NCBI RefSeq assembly: GCF_001424585.1
Contig: NZ_LMPJ01000012.1
Coordinates: 1-64,000, forward strand
Direction of reading: 5' to 3'
DNA from: Chryseobacterium sp. Leaf180
GTDB taxonomy: Bacteria; Bacteroidota; Bacteroidia; Flavobacteriales; Weeksellaceae
DNA: 64,000 bases
Positions 55,796-64,000 of this stretch are shown piece after piece. The position numbers and the translations under genes are program-made. Position 1 is the stretch's first letter, and every line of letters starts with the position of its first letter. The notes beneath the pieces were generated by a model that was given only the letters and a program-made list of their open reading frames with translations, had not been told where the DNA came from and did not search any database.

Positions 55796-56842
55796 ATGAA
55801 ATTCAAAATTTTCTTCGTTTCTGCCGTTTTTGCGGTAATGTCCTGTAAACAAGAGACAAAAAATGCGCCTCAAAAGCTATTTAAAATCAGTGAAAAGGTT
55901 TCGTATGTATCCGAAGGCGGATTTTTTAAATTTAAATCAGGAAAATTCATTTATTCTGTCGATGAAAAAAAGCTTCCTTTTAAGCGGACAATCTTTCTGA
56001 ATGCAAGTTTGCTGGGTTATGTTTGTGAAATTAAAGCTGAAAATTCGGTGATTGGTGCCGCCAGTCCGGAGTATATTTTTTCACAGGATTTAAATCAGAA
56101 AATCAATTCTGATCAAATTGTAAATATCGGAAATGAGCAGAAATATGATCTCGAAAAAATTATTGCTTTACGCCCAGATGCCGTATTTACGAATTATATC
56201 GCGAGTTTTGAAAACACGTATCAGCTTTTAAAAAACAACGGTATCAAAGTTTTTTTCCTCGACGAATATACCGAGCAGAAACCTTTAGAAAAAACCGCTT
56301 ATATCAAGCTTTTCGGGAAACTTTTCGCGAAAGAAAAACTTGCTGAAAAACGGTATAAAGAAATCTCAGAAGAGTATGAGAAACTTAAAAATCTGGCATC
56401 GCACTCCAAAGACAAACCAGAAATTTTAGCCAATGAAATGTACGGCGACATTTGGTATCTTCCAGGCGGGAAAACTTTCACGGCAAATTATATCAGCGAT
56501 GCAGGCGGAGATTATTTTTTAAAAAACAACACGGAAGGAAAAGCGCTGACTATGAATTTTGAAGAAGTTTATTCAAAATCGCAAAATGTAAAATACTGGA
56601 TCAACGCTGGTAATCACCATTCTAAAAAAGAAATGCTGGCAGTGAATCCTTTATATTCAAAATTAAATGTTTTTAATAAAGGTAAAATTTACGCAGTCAC
56701 TGCGAAGGAGAAAGGGAAATCAAATGACTTTTTTGAAAGCGGCGTCGTGCGTGCTGATTTGATTTTGAAAGATTATATTAAAATTTTTCATCCGGAACTG
56801 CTAGCAAATTATCAGCTCACGTATATGAAAGAAGTGCAATAA
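55796..56842 (+). CDS. ABC transporter substrate-binding lipoprotein (BtuF/FepB-like)
   Basis: 348 residues. Lipobox VMSC gives a lipoprotein of about 332 residues. The helical-backbone metal-receptor fold is indicated by KRTIFLNASLLGYVCEI, EKIIALRPDAVFTNY, LLKNNGIKVFFLDEYTEQ and LFGKLFAKE. The family binds cobamides, haem or ferric siderophores in the periplasm for an ABC importer. No permease or ATPase gene is adjacent, so the ligand is open. It begins outside the element, just beyond the tRNA. Confidence 0.85.
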   Translation: MKFKIFFVSAVFAVMSCKQETKNAPQKLFKISEKVSYVSEGGFFKFKSGKFIYSVDEKKLPFKRTIFLNASLLGYVCEIKAENSVIGAASPEYIFSQDLNQKINSDQIVNIGNEQKYDLEKIIALRPDAVFTNYIASFENTYQLLKNNGIKVFFLDEYTEQKPLEKTAYIKLFGKLFAKEKLAEKRYKEISEEYEKLKNLASHSKDKPEILANEMYGDIWYLPGGKTFTANYISDAGGDYFLKNNTEGKALTMNFEEVYSKSQNVKYWINAGNHHSKKEMLAVNPLYSKLNVFNKGKIYAVTAKEKGKSNDFFESGVVRADLILKDYIKIFHPELLANYQLTYMKEVQ

Positions 56843-56856
56843 AGCGCGGATTTCTG

Positions 56857-56864
56857 TATTTTTG
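56857..56864 (+). promoter_or_regulatory. Candidate -7 box for mtgA
   Basis: TATTTTTG matches TAnnTTTG, 15 bases before the mtgA ATG. No clear -33 TTG is visible at the right distance. Confidence 0.4.
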
Positions 56865-56879
56865 CACCAATTAATTATT

Positions 56880-57524
56880 ATGTGGAAGAGAATTAAACAG
56901 GTACTTTTTATCATCCTCTTGCTGAACGTGTTTTTCATCATTTGGGGAAGATTTTTCAATCCGCCGATCACACTTACACAGCTCGGCGGCATTTTTGCGT
57001 ACGGGAAACTCGATCGCGACTACGTTTCGTATGATGAGATGGGAAGTAATGTGAAAAAGGCAGTAATCGCCTCGGAAGATCAGAACTTTTATAAGCACGA
57101 CGGTTTCGATTATAAAGCAATTGAACGCGCGATGAAAAGCAATGAAAAAGGAAAAAAACTGCGTGGCGGAAGCACCATTTCTCAGCAGACGGCAAAAAAT
57201 ATTTTCCTCTGGCAGGGTCGGAGCTGGATTCGCAAGGGTCTGGAAGCGATCTACACGTTTGTCATCGAAAAAGTCTGGTCAAAAGACATTATTCTTGAGC
57301 GGTACCTGAATTCGATTGAGATGGGACAGGGCGTTTTTGGTGTCGAAGCGGCTTCGCAGTATTATTTTAAGAAAAGCTCGAAAGATCTTTCGGCTTCTGA
57401 TGCAGCGTGGATTGCAGCAGTTTTGCCAAATCCGAAGAAGTATGATCCGAAAAATCCGTCACCGTATCTCCGCAAAAAACACAACTGGATAATGCGCCAG
57501 ATGAAACACATTAAACTGCAGTAA
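56880..57524 (+). CDS. mtgA: Monofunctional peptidoglycan transglycosylase
   Basis: 214 residues from the ATG at 56880; the earlier in-frame ATG at 56862 precedes the promoter-like box and is less likely. One membrane helix (VLFIILLLNVFFIIWG) then the GT51 domain: VIASEDQNFYKHDGFD with the catalytic glutamate, GGSTISQQTAKN, and YLNSIEMGQGVFGVEAAS. It polymerises glycan strands from lipid II at the inner membrane. Length and motifs are complete. Confidence 0.92.
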   Translation: MWKRIKQVLFIILLLNVFFIIWGRFFNPPITLTQLGGIFAYGKLDRDYVSYDEMGSNVKKAVIASEDQNFYKHDGFDYKAIERAMKSNEKGKKLRGGSTISQQTAKNIFLWQGRSWIRKGLEAIYTFVIEKVWSKDIILERYLNSIEMGQGVFGVEAASQYYFKKSSKDLSASDAAWIAAVLPNPKKYDPKNPSPYLRKKHNWIMRQMKHIKLQ

Positions 57525-57539
57525 GTTTATTTGAAATTT

Positions 57540-57836
57540 TTACGAAATAACAAGATCTGAGAAATTCTGATCCGGAAATTCTTCATTAAATCTTTTTAAA
57601 TAAAAACTTCTGCGCATCTGAAAATCGTTTCTCAAAAGTGGAGAAGCGATTTTTATTTTGATAATTTTATTCTCAAGACTCACGCTTTCAATTTCGCTGA
57701 AAAGTCCTGCATCAAGATAGTCTTCAAGAAAATCTTTGATCTCAAAAGCCATCAGTTTGCTTTCAAAACCATGAATTCTGGCGAAAGACTGCACCAGTTC
57801 CGACGACTGAAATTCCCTTTTTTTGTTACGCTTCAT
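57540..57836 (-). CDS. DUF721/DciA-like protein
   Basis: 98 residues, with SSELVQSFARIHGFESKLMAF and ISPLLRNDFQMRR-like segments of the DUF721 family. It lies six bases after recF in the same direction, the usual place. In many bacteria DUF721 proteins (DciA) help load the replicative helicase. Very basic N-terminus (KRNKKREFQ). Confidence 0.8.
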   Translation of the reverse strand: MKRNKKREFQSSELVQSFARIHGFESKLMAFEIKDFLEDYLDAGLFSEIESVSLENKIIKIKIASPLLRNDFQMRRSFYLKRFNEEFPDQNFSDLVIS

Positions 57837-57842
57837 TTCCTG

Positions 57843-58922
57843 TCAAATTTCAAAAATAATACTTTCCTCGTTGATCTTTTTTACAATATTTTCTGTTCGT
57901 TCCCGATGTGTATCGGTAATAAAAATCTGTCCAAAATTCTCCTTATTTACCAAATTGATAAGCTGTGCCACGCGAAGATCATCAAGTTTATCGAAAATAT
58001 CATCGAGCAGTAAAATCGGAGTTTTATTGGTTAATTGCTTGATCAGATTCATCTGCGCAAGTTTTAAACTGATTAAAAATGATTTCTGCTGACCTTGTGA
58101 ACCTATTTTTTTGATCAGTTGCGAATCCATTTCAAAAAGCAAATCGTCTTTGTGAATTCCCTGCGAAGTGTATGTGAGAACGCGGTCTTTTTCAATGTTT
58201 TTATCCAGAAGATTCTGAAAACTGTCTTCAGATAAATGTGAAGCGTACTGAACCCGAACCGTTTCTTTTCCGCCAGAAATCACTTCATAAAACTGCGATA
58301 CAACAGGATTCAGTTTTGAAACAAAATTGCTTCTTTTCTCAAAAATTTTTGTTCCTAATTTTACAATAGGTTCATCATAAATTTCAAGCGAATCTCTTTC
58401 CCAGATTCGGTTTTTAGCAAAATATTTAAGCAAGGCATTCCGCTGCTGAATGGTTTTTTGGTACTGAATCAGATCAAAAAGATATTCTGAATCGGTCTGA
58501 GAAATCATCGAATCCAGGAACTTCCGCCGGCTTTCCCCGGAATCTGAAATCAAATTTGAATCGTAGGGCGAAATCATGACGCTCGGTAAATATCCGATGT
58601 GGTCGGCCATTCGGTCATAATTTTTTCCGTTTTTACGGATAATTTTTTTTCCTTCCTTTGGCTGGGATATTTTTATAACATCTTCATTTTCATCACTTAA
58701 AACTTCTGCATCGATCGAAAAAAAGTCTTCGCCGTTTTTAATATTTAAAATATCTGAACTTCCTAGAAAACTTTTTCCAACCGAAAGGTAATAAAGTGCA
58801 TCTAATATATTAGTCTTGCCTGCGCCATTGTTTCCTACAAAGCAGTTGATCTGCGGCGAAAGATCGAATTTTTGCTCGTCGTGATTTTTGAAATTATAGA
58901 GAGAAAGTTTTTTAATGATCAT
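57843..58922 (-). CDS. recF: RecF recombination/repair ATPase
   Basis: 359 residues. N-terminal KLSLYNFKNHDEQKFDLS and Walker A VGNNGAGKTNILDALYYLS; signature GSQGQQKSFLISLKLAQM; Walker B PILLLDDIFDKLDDLR. These are the standard RecF motifs in order, at standard length. It works at gaps in DNA with RecO and RecR to load RecA. Confidence 0.95.
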   Translation of the reverse strand: MIIKKLSLYNFKNHDEQKFDLSPQINCFVGNNGAGKTNILDALYYLSVGKSFLGSSDILNIKNGEDFFSIDAEVLSDENEDVIKISQPKEGKKIIRKNGKNYDRMADHIGYLPSVMISPYDSNLISDSGESRRKFLDSMISQTDSEYLFDLIQYQKTIQQRNALLKYFAKNRIWERDSLEIYDEPIVKLGTKIFEKRSNFVSKLNPVVSQFYEVISGGKETVRVQYASHLSEDSFQNLLDKNIEKDRVLTYTSQGIHKDDLLFEMDSQLIKKIGSQGQQKSFLISLKLAQMNLIKQLTNKTPILLLDDIFDKLDDLRVAQLINLVNKENFGQIFITDTHRERTENIVKKINEESIIFEI

Positions 58923-58967
58923 AAAAGCGGAATATTTCAGTCTTTTGAAGATAAAGAATGAAGAATT

Positions 58968-59729
58968 TTAAAACTTGAAGTAAAGATAAAGAATGTAAAA
59001 CAAAAACGGCAAACCTGAGCAGGTCTCGACCCAAAATGAAAAATAAGATTCGCGGTTGGTGGAATCTGAAAAATAAATCAAAATAAAAGTAATAATTGAA
59101 GTGATGAAAAAGCTCAATGAAAATGGAAAATCCAGATAAAAAGCAGAAAGCAGACAGGCAGAAAAAACGAGAATGTATGCCAGATATTTCGTGTTTTGCA
59201 CACCTATCATTTTTGGAAAAGTTTTAATATTGTCGCTGTGCATATCGCGTATGTCAAAGGGCAAAACGAGCGCTGTGACGAATAAAAAACTGATCAGGAA
59301 AATTGGGATGTTGAAAGTGGGAAGCGTAAGCCATGAATTGACGAGCGCCCACACAAAACCGACGTAAAAGACTTTGAGTAAAGGGATTTTCCGGATATAA
59401 TTTTCAAGAAAAAAACTATTGTAGAGCAATCCAAGGATAACAATTACTGCCCATTTTACAAGTCGGATTTCATTATGATTAAAAATAATAAACACTGCAG
59501 AAATAACTCCGGAAATAACATTCAGAATGAAAATTTTATAAAAATGCTCGGTTTGCTGGTATTTGGTGTACAGATATCCGCTGAAATACGTAATGAAAAT
59601 TAAAACCGCAGAAGGAAAACGGAAGGTATTTTGCTCCAGCATAAAAAAAACCGACAGCAAAGTTCCCATCAGAGAGACGTAAAATTGGCTGTTGATAAAG
59701 TATTTTTTGGCTAAACCGAAAGGAGACAT
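58968..59729 (-). CDS. UbiA-like integral membrane protein
   Basis: 253 residues with about eight membrane helices. The segment LPFDIRDMHSDNIKTFPKMIG resembles the second Asp-rich motif of UbiA prenyltransferases, but the first motif (N-D-x-x-D) is not visible in its expected place (TYFSGYLYTKYQQT). It may be a degenerate family member without transferase activity. Runs in the same direction as recF, 45 bases before it. Confidence 0.65.
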   Translation of the reverse strand: MSPFGLAKKYFINSQFYVSLMGTLLSVFFMLEQNTFRFPSAVLIFITYFSGYLYTKYQQTEHFYKIFILNVISGVISAVFIIFNHNEIRLVKWAVIVILGLLYNSFFLENYIRKIPLLKVFYVGFVWALVNSWLTLPTFNIPIFLISFLFVTALVLPFDIRDMHSDNIKTFPKMIGVQNTKYLAYILVFSACLLSAFYLDFPFSLSFFITSIITFILIYFSDSTNRESYFSFWVETCSGLPFLFYILYLYFKF

Positions 59730-59824
59730 GAATCAAAAATAATATTAAAAAAATTTAAATAGCTTCAAAAACGGTTATTTTTATTCGAATATTCCATAAA
59801 TTTCTAAAAGACAAACAAATCTCT

Positions 59825-62800
59825 ATGAAAAGATTTTTTAAAATCATCTTATCCGTAGTAATGCTCATCGTAAGCAATGCCATTTTTGCCCAGAAATACT
59901 ACGACGCACAATGGAAAAAAATCAGTCAGAATGCAGAAAAGGGATTGTACAAAAGCAATCTGCCGATCATTTCTGCCATAAAAAATCAGGCTATGAAAGA
60001 TAATAATGCAGTACAGCTCATCCGTTCGCTGAAGGCGGAATTTTCGGTTGTCAATCAGACAGAAGACGATGAAAAAAATGATTCTGCATCAAGATTTTTC
60101 GCAAAATTAATTCAGACAGAAAAAAAAATGAAAGGCAATGATCTGCTATTTTATAACGTTTTGCTGAACGATTTTGTGACCGAATATTACAGCGAAAATC
60201 AGTGGAAAATCAACAGGCTGACAAATATTAATTCGCAGGATGTTTCTCAGATTGAAACGTGGAGCAAACTTGATTTTAAAAATTATCTAAGTAATTCTTT
60301 CAAAAATCTCGATTTGGAGGTTGATGCGATGCAGAAAATTAAATTGTCTGATTATAAAAATGTACTGTACAACACCGAAAATTCAGACTATTTTCCGACG
60401 CTGAAAGACTGGTATCTGCTTAAGAAAATCACTTTTTTATCTGACCGCGCATTGTTTACCAAAAACGAGATTGCAGAAAATAAAGTCAAGGTGAATGAAA
60501 TTTACGATGATTTAATTACTAGAAATTCCGGCAATGCGAAGCTGTATTACATGCATCAGAAAATGAACAGCAGTTGTTTTGTTAATGAATGCAAAAATAA
60601 ACTCGCGCAGCTTGAGACGCTGATGAAAAGTCGTGTAGAAGGCGACTATAAAGTATTGATTGCTCAGGAAATCATGAATGAACTTGTGGCGAAAAACCGG
60701 CAGAAAGAAGCTTTGGAACTGGCAGATTCGGTTAAAAAGCAATATCCAAAATCGCCCTTCCTGAAAAATTTAAAAAACATTGAAAATCAGATTACGAATG
60801 CTTCGCTGGTTTTAAAATTTGAACAGCAAACTCAGCCGAACAAACCAATTCATCTGGTTGCAGAGGCCAAGAATCTTTCCGCTTTCTCTCTGAAAATTTT
60901 TGAGGTGAAAGATGATATAAAGAATTTTTTGAATTACTCCAGAAGTCCGTATAACAATGCTTTCGAGAAAGTAAAGAAATCGTTGGTCAAAACTGAAAAT
61001 TTTTCTTTGCCGGATGCGAAAGATTACCAGAATCATACAACTTCAATGGAAATAAAACCGCTGCCTGCCGGAATTTATCTGGCTGAATATATTATTTCTA
61101 ATGATGCCGGTTCAAAAGATGAGTCGAACCAGCGACAGTTTTGGTTTCTGGTTTCAGATAATTCTATTATTTATCAGAAAAAGGAAAATGCGTACAGTTT
61201 TAATAACGAAATGAAACTCATTAACGCTGAAAACGGGAAATCTGTAAGCAATGAAGATTTGGTTTTTTATGAGAGCGGAAATGATAAGATCTTAAGTAAA
61301 TTTTCAGGTAAAACCGATGCAAATGGCGTATTCCGTTTTCCTGATTCTAAGAATAAAGATTATTACCGGAATTACCTGATTTATCAGTCGAAAAGTAATT
61401 CTTTTCAGCTCATGGATATTTACGGAAACCGTGCAGAACAAAATGACGAGCCGGAAAATAATATTCGTACAAAAGCTCAGATTTTTACCGACCGCGCGAT
61501 TTACCGTCCCGGCCAAACGGTTTATTTTAAAGTAATTAATACAAAAATAGATCAGCAAAAGGAAAGCGTTTTCGCAGGAATTAAACAGAAAATCACCTTA
61601 AAAGATGTCAACGGACAGGATATTTCTTCGCAGGATTTTACGACGAATGAGTTTGGGTCATATCACGGAAGTTTTATTTTGCCGAAAGGAAAACTCAACG
61701 GTAATTTTAGTTTGGTAACCAATGGAAATGCAGAAGCTTACAAATATTTTCAGGTTGAAGAATACAAGCGTCCGAAGTTTGAAGTGACTTTTGAGCCTGT
61801 AAAAAGCGAGTACAAATATGGCGAAACCATCGAGCTGAAAGGAAAAGCAATGACTTTTTCCGGAATTGCACTCAGCAATGTGACCGTAAACTATGAAATC
61901 AAAAAACAGAATATCCGCTGGATGTATTTTCCGTGGTATCCGCAGGATTACGGTAATGAAAATTCGATTTTGGGTGAAGCGAAAACCAATGATAAAGGAG
62001 AATTTACCATTCGTCTCGACCTTAAAAAAGATGAAAATGTGGAGGGAATTCAGATTGATAATTTTGCAGTAAATGCTTCTGTGACCGACATCAGCGGAGA
62101 AACTCAGTCTGCAGATACAAATCTGAAAGTCGCTTCGGTGACGCATTTCATCAAAGCTGATGCGGTTGAAAATGCATTTGATGACGAGAAAATAGAGGTG
62201 AAAGTTGAAACGAAAAATTACAGCGAGCAGAATTTAAAGAAAACGTATCAGGCAAAACTTTCTAAGCTGGAAGGTGCGGAAAGAGTCTTCAGAAGCAATT
62301 TTGAAAGTGAGATTCAGGATTTACCGAAGTTTTCAAAATCAGAATTTATCAGCAAATTTCCGCATGATCTTTACGACAAAAATGATGCGGCAGAAAACCG
62401 AAAGGTGTCACAAATCATTTTTACTAAAGAAAACAGCAGCGAAAAAACACTTGATATAGGAAAACTTCCGGCGGGCGATTACCGTCTCGAACTCTACAAT
62501 ATTGAAGGGAAAGACACCATAAAAACAATGCAGAATTTCTCGGTATGGAATAAAAAAATGCTGAGTCCGGCTCAGAAAACATTTCTTACGGTTGTTGCTC
62601 CGAACGAGGAGATTATAAGAGGAGAGAAGGAGAAAATCTTTGTTTATTCCGCGATTCCTGATGCGTTGGTAAATGTTTTTGTACAGGATGGAACCGGCAA
62701 AAGTACAGCAGAAGTTCTGACGTTGAAAAACGGGGTTTTGGAGTATGAAGTTCGGGCGCCGAAGGATGAAAAGGTGAGTCAGCTATATGTGCAGTTTCAG

Positions 62801-64000
62801 ATTGCCGCATTTAATGACATTCAAACCAAATCCGCATTGTTAAAAATTAAAGATATCAAGGATGAACTGAAGATCGAGACGGTGACTTTCCGTGATAAAA
62901 TTGAGCCGAATTCGAAAGAAAAGTGGTCAGTAAAAATCACAGGAAAAGAGAAAATTAATGCTGAAGTTTTGGCAAATATGTACGATAAATCGTTGGATCA
63001 GTTTGCGGTAAATACTTATCAATGGGAGAAGCTGGCTCAAAATTTTACAAATTTTGCATCGTACTCGATTGAAAAAAATCTTGCGGAAAGTTATTATTCA
63101 AAGACTGTAAAGTTTTTATCAGAAATTGATTTGAGTGAGCCTGAATTTATTTGGTTTGATGGAAATGTTAATTTTAAATATCTGCGTGAAGAAAGAATAC
63201 AAATTATTAATAATGTAATTCCTGAACCAGTTAAAGCTGCAAAAGTTGAAACTCCTGTTATGAGGTTGCAGTCCTTAAGATTAGATGATGATGTAATCGA
63301 CCTTTTAAATTCTGGAAGAAAATTAAGCGAAGAGGAGAAGAGACAACTAACTGATATTGAAAATTTTAAGTATGGATCGGATGGCTTACCTATCAAAGAT
63401 TTCGCAGGTGAAGATTTAAATAAAATCCCGGTTCGGCAAAATCTAAATGAAACCGCTTTTTTCTATCCCGATTTAAAAACAGATGCTAACGGAAATGTGA
63501 ATTTTGAATTTACTTCGCCGGAAGCGCTTACCAGCTGGAAACTGATGTTTCTGGCCCACACCAAAGACGCGCGCGCAGCGGTTTTGGAGAAGGACGTGAT
63601 CACACAGAAAGAATTTTCCGTTTCGCCAAATTACCCGAGATTTCTGCGCGAAGGTGACGAGCTCAATCTGCAGTCGAAACTTTCAAATCTCACCGATAAA
63701 AAACTAAGCGGTACGGCACAGCTGCAGATTTTGGATGCATTTACAAACGAAGATATTTCGTCCAAGTTTGGTCTGAATCAGACAGCGCAGAATTTTGGTC
63801 TTGCAGAAAACGGGAATTCGGCTTTAAGCTGGAAAATTAGCGTTCCGAAAAATGTTTCTTCGGTCATTTTAAAAGTAGTGGCAAAAGCCGGAAAATATTC
63901 TGACGGCGAACAGATAGCAGTTGCCGTGCTTCCAAACAGAATTCTGATAACCGAAGCCGTGCCTGTTTTTGTAAAAGAAGGCGAAACGAAAACTTTTGTA
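59825..64000 (+). CDS. Alpha-2-macroglobulin-family protein, 5' part (leaves the window)
   Basis: The frame is open from ATG 59825 for 1392 codons to the window end. Signal peptide (IILSVVMLIVSNAIFAQ), helical region to about 340, MG domains with TDRAIYRPGQTVYFKVI near 557, ANGVFRFPD, and the A2M segment SPEALTSWKLMFLAHT near 1228 followed by FLREGDELNLQSKLSN. Bacterial members guard the periplasm by trapping proteases, sometimes with a cell-wall enzyme. The thioester region, if any, would lie beyond the window. No interruption was seen. Confidence 0.85.
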   Translation, partial: MKRFFKIILSVVMLIVSNAIFAQKYYDAQWKKISQNAEKGLYKSNLPIISAIKNQAMKDNNAVQLIRSLKAEFSVVNQTEDDEKNDSASRFFAKLIQTEKKMKGNDLLFYNVLLNDFVTEYYSENQWKINRLTNINSQDVSQIETWSKLDFKNYLSNSFKNLDLEVDAMQKIKLSDYKNVLYNTENSDYFPTLKDWYLLKKITFLSDRALFTKNEIAENKVKVNEIYDDLITRNSGNAKLYYMHQKMNSSCFVNECKNKLAQLETLMKSRVEGDYKVLIAQEIMNELVAKNRQKEALELADSVKKQYPKSPFLKNLKNIENQITNASLVLKFEQQTQPNKPIHLVAEAKNLSAFSLKIFEVKDDIKNFLNYSRSPYNNAFEKVKKSLVKTENFSLPDAKDYQNHTTSMEIKPLPAGIYLAEYIISNDAGSKDESNQRQFWFLVSDNSIIYQKKENAYSFNNEMKLINAENGKSVSNEDLVFYESGNDKILSKFSGKTDANGVFRFPDSKNKDYYRNYLIYQSKSNSFQLMDIYGNRAEQNDEPENNIRTKAQIFTDRAIYRPGQTVYFKVINTKIDQQKESVFAGIKQKITLKDVNGQDISSQDFTTNEFGSYHGSFILPKGKLNGNFSLVTNGNAEAYKYFQVEEYKRPKFEVTFEPVKSEYKYGETIELKGKAMTFSGIALSNVTVNYEIKKQNIRWMYFPWYPQDYGNENSILGEAKTNDKGEFTIRLDLKKDENVEGIQIDNFAVNASVTDISGETQSADTNLKVASVTHFIKADAVENAFDDEKIEVKVETKNYSEQNLKKTYQAKLSKLEGAERVFRSNFESEIQDLPKFSKSEFISKFPHDLYDKNDAAENRKVSQIIFTKENSSEKTLDIGKLPAGDYRLELYNIEGKDTIKTMQNFSVWNKKMLSPAQKTFLTVVAPNEEIIRGEKEKIFVYSAIPDALVNVFVQDGTGKSTAEVLTLKNGVLEYEVRAPKDEKVSQLYVQFQIAAFNDIQTKSALLKIKDIKDELKIETVTFRDKIEPNSKEKWSVKITGKEKINAEVLANMYDKSLDQFAVNTYQWEKLAQNFTNFASYSIEKNLAESYYSKTVKFLSEIDLSEPEFIWFDGNVNFKYLREERIQIINNVIPEPVKAAKVETPVMRLQSLRLDDDVIDLLNSGRKLSEEEKRQLTDIENFKYGSDGLPIKDFAGEDLNKIPVRQNLNETAFFYPDLKTDANGNVNFEFTSPEALTSWKLMFLAHTKDARAAVLEKDVITQKEFSVSPNYPRFLREGDELNLQSKLSNLTDKKLSGTAQLQILDAFTNEDISSKFGLNQTAQNFGLAENGNSALSWKISVPKNVSSVILKVVAKAGKYSDGEQIAVAVLPNRILITEAVPVFVKEGETKTFV

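Noticed and set aside
1..64000. CRISPR array, rRNA operon or complete insertion sequence
   Set aside because: No regularly spaced repeats, no rRNA segments and no transposase with terminal repeats were seen.

Overview
The window looks like chromosome of a Flavobacteriia member close to Chryseobacterium. Grounds: low-GC DNA, a SusD-type outer-membrane lipoprotein, a type IX secretion sorting domain, TAnnTTTG-type promoters, RteC and Bacteroidetes-style Tra proteins, and conserved housekeeping genes at the right end (mtgA, a DUF721/DciA protein, recF). The genus is inferred, not proven.

Layout. 1-3519: end of a SusD-family gene and an S9 prolyl-oligopeptidase-like enzyme. 3520-6675: a decayed toxin graveyard, with a displaced Rhs core and tip, its broken immunity gene and a second broken small gene. 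6676-20002 (minus strand): one compact locus reading a T9SS-sorted protein, a 3473-residue SpvB/FG-GAP/Rhs giant, a complete KptA/Tpt1 RNA 2'-phosphotransferase and a small unknown protein, with one-base overlaps between the last three. 20746-23031 (minus): a small four-cysteine DUF6520-like protein, a MauE/DoxX-like membrane protein and a lipoprotein gene cut by an amber codon. 23275-26462: an AraC/TPR membrane regulator, RteC and a response-regulator receiver.

27119-55708 is an integrative conjugative element module on the plus strand: relaxosome protein, relaxase, ParA, TraE, TraF, TraG, three related small secreted proteins, a further secreted protein, TraJ, TraK, a TraL-position protein, TraM, TraN, coupling protein, M23 peptidase, accessory proteins, a lipoprotein, a 1725-residue methyltransferase-helicase of DarB type, a hipA pseudogene and a large serine recombinase. 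The recombinase frame runs into tRNA-Arg(ACG) on the opposite strand, which marks the right border. Core chromosome follows: a metal/cobamide-type binding lipoprotein, mtgA, dciA, recF, a UbiA-like membrane protein and the start of an alpha-2-macroglobulin-like gene that leaves the window. The left border was not found.

Most notable: (1) the Rhs giant ends in a tip with a ParB/Srx-like signature and is translationally coupled to an apparently intact KptA. This suggests a toxin that places 2'-phosphates (or a related mark) on RNA and an immunity enzyme that removes them; this is a hypothesis. (2) The conjugation ATPase TraG carries an inserted J-domain with an intact HPD motif between its Walker A and Walker B regions.
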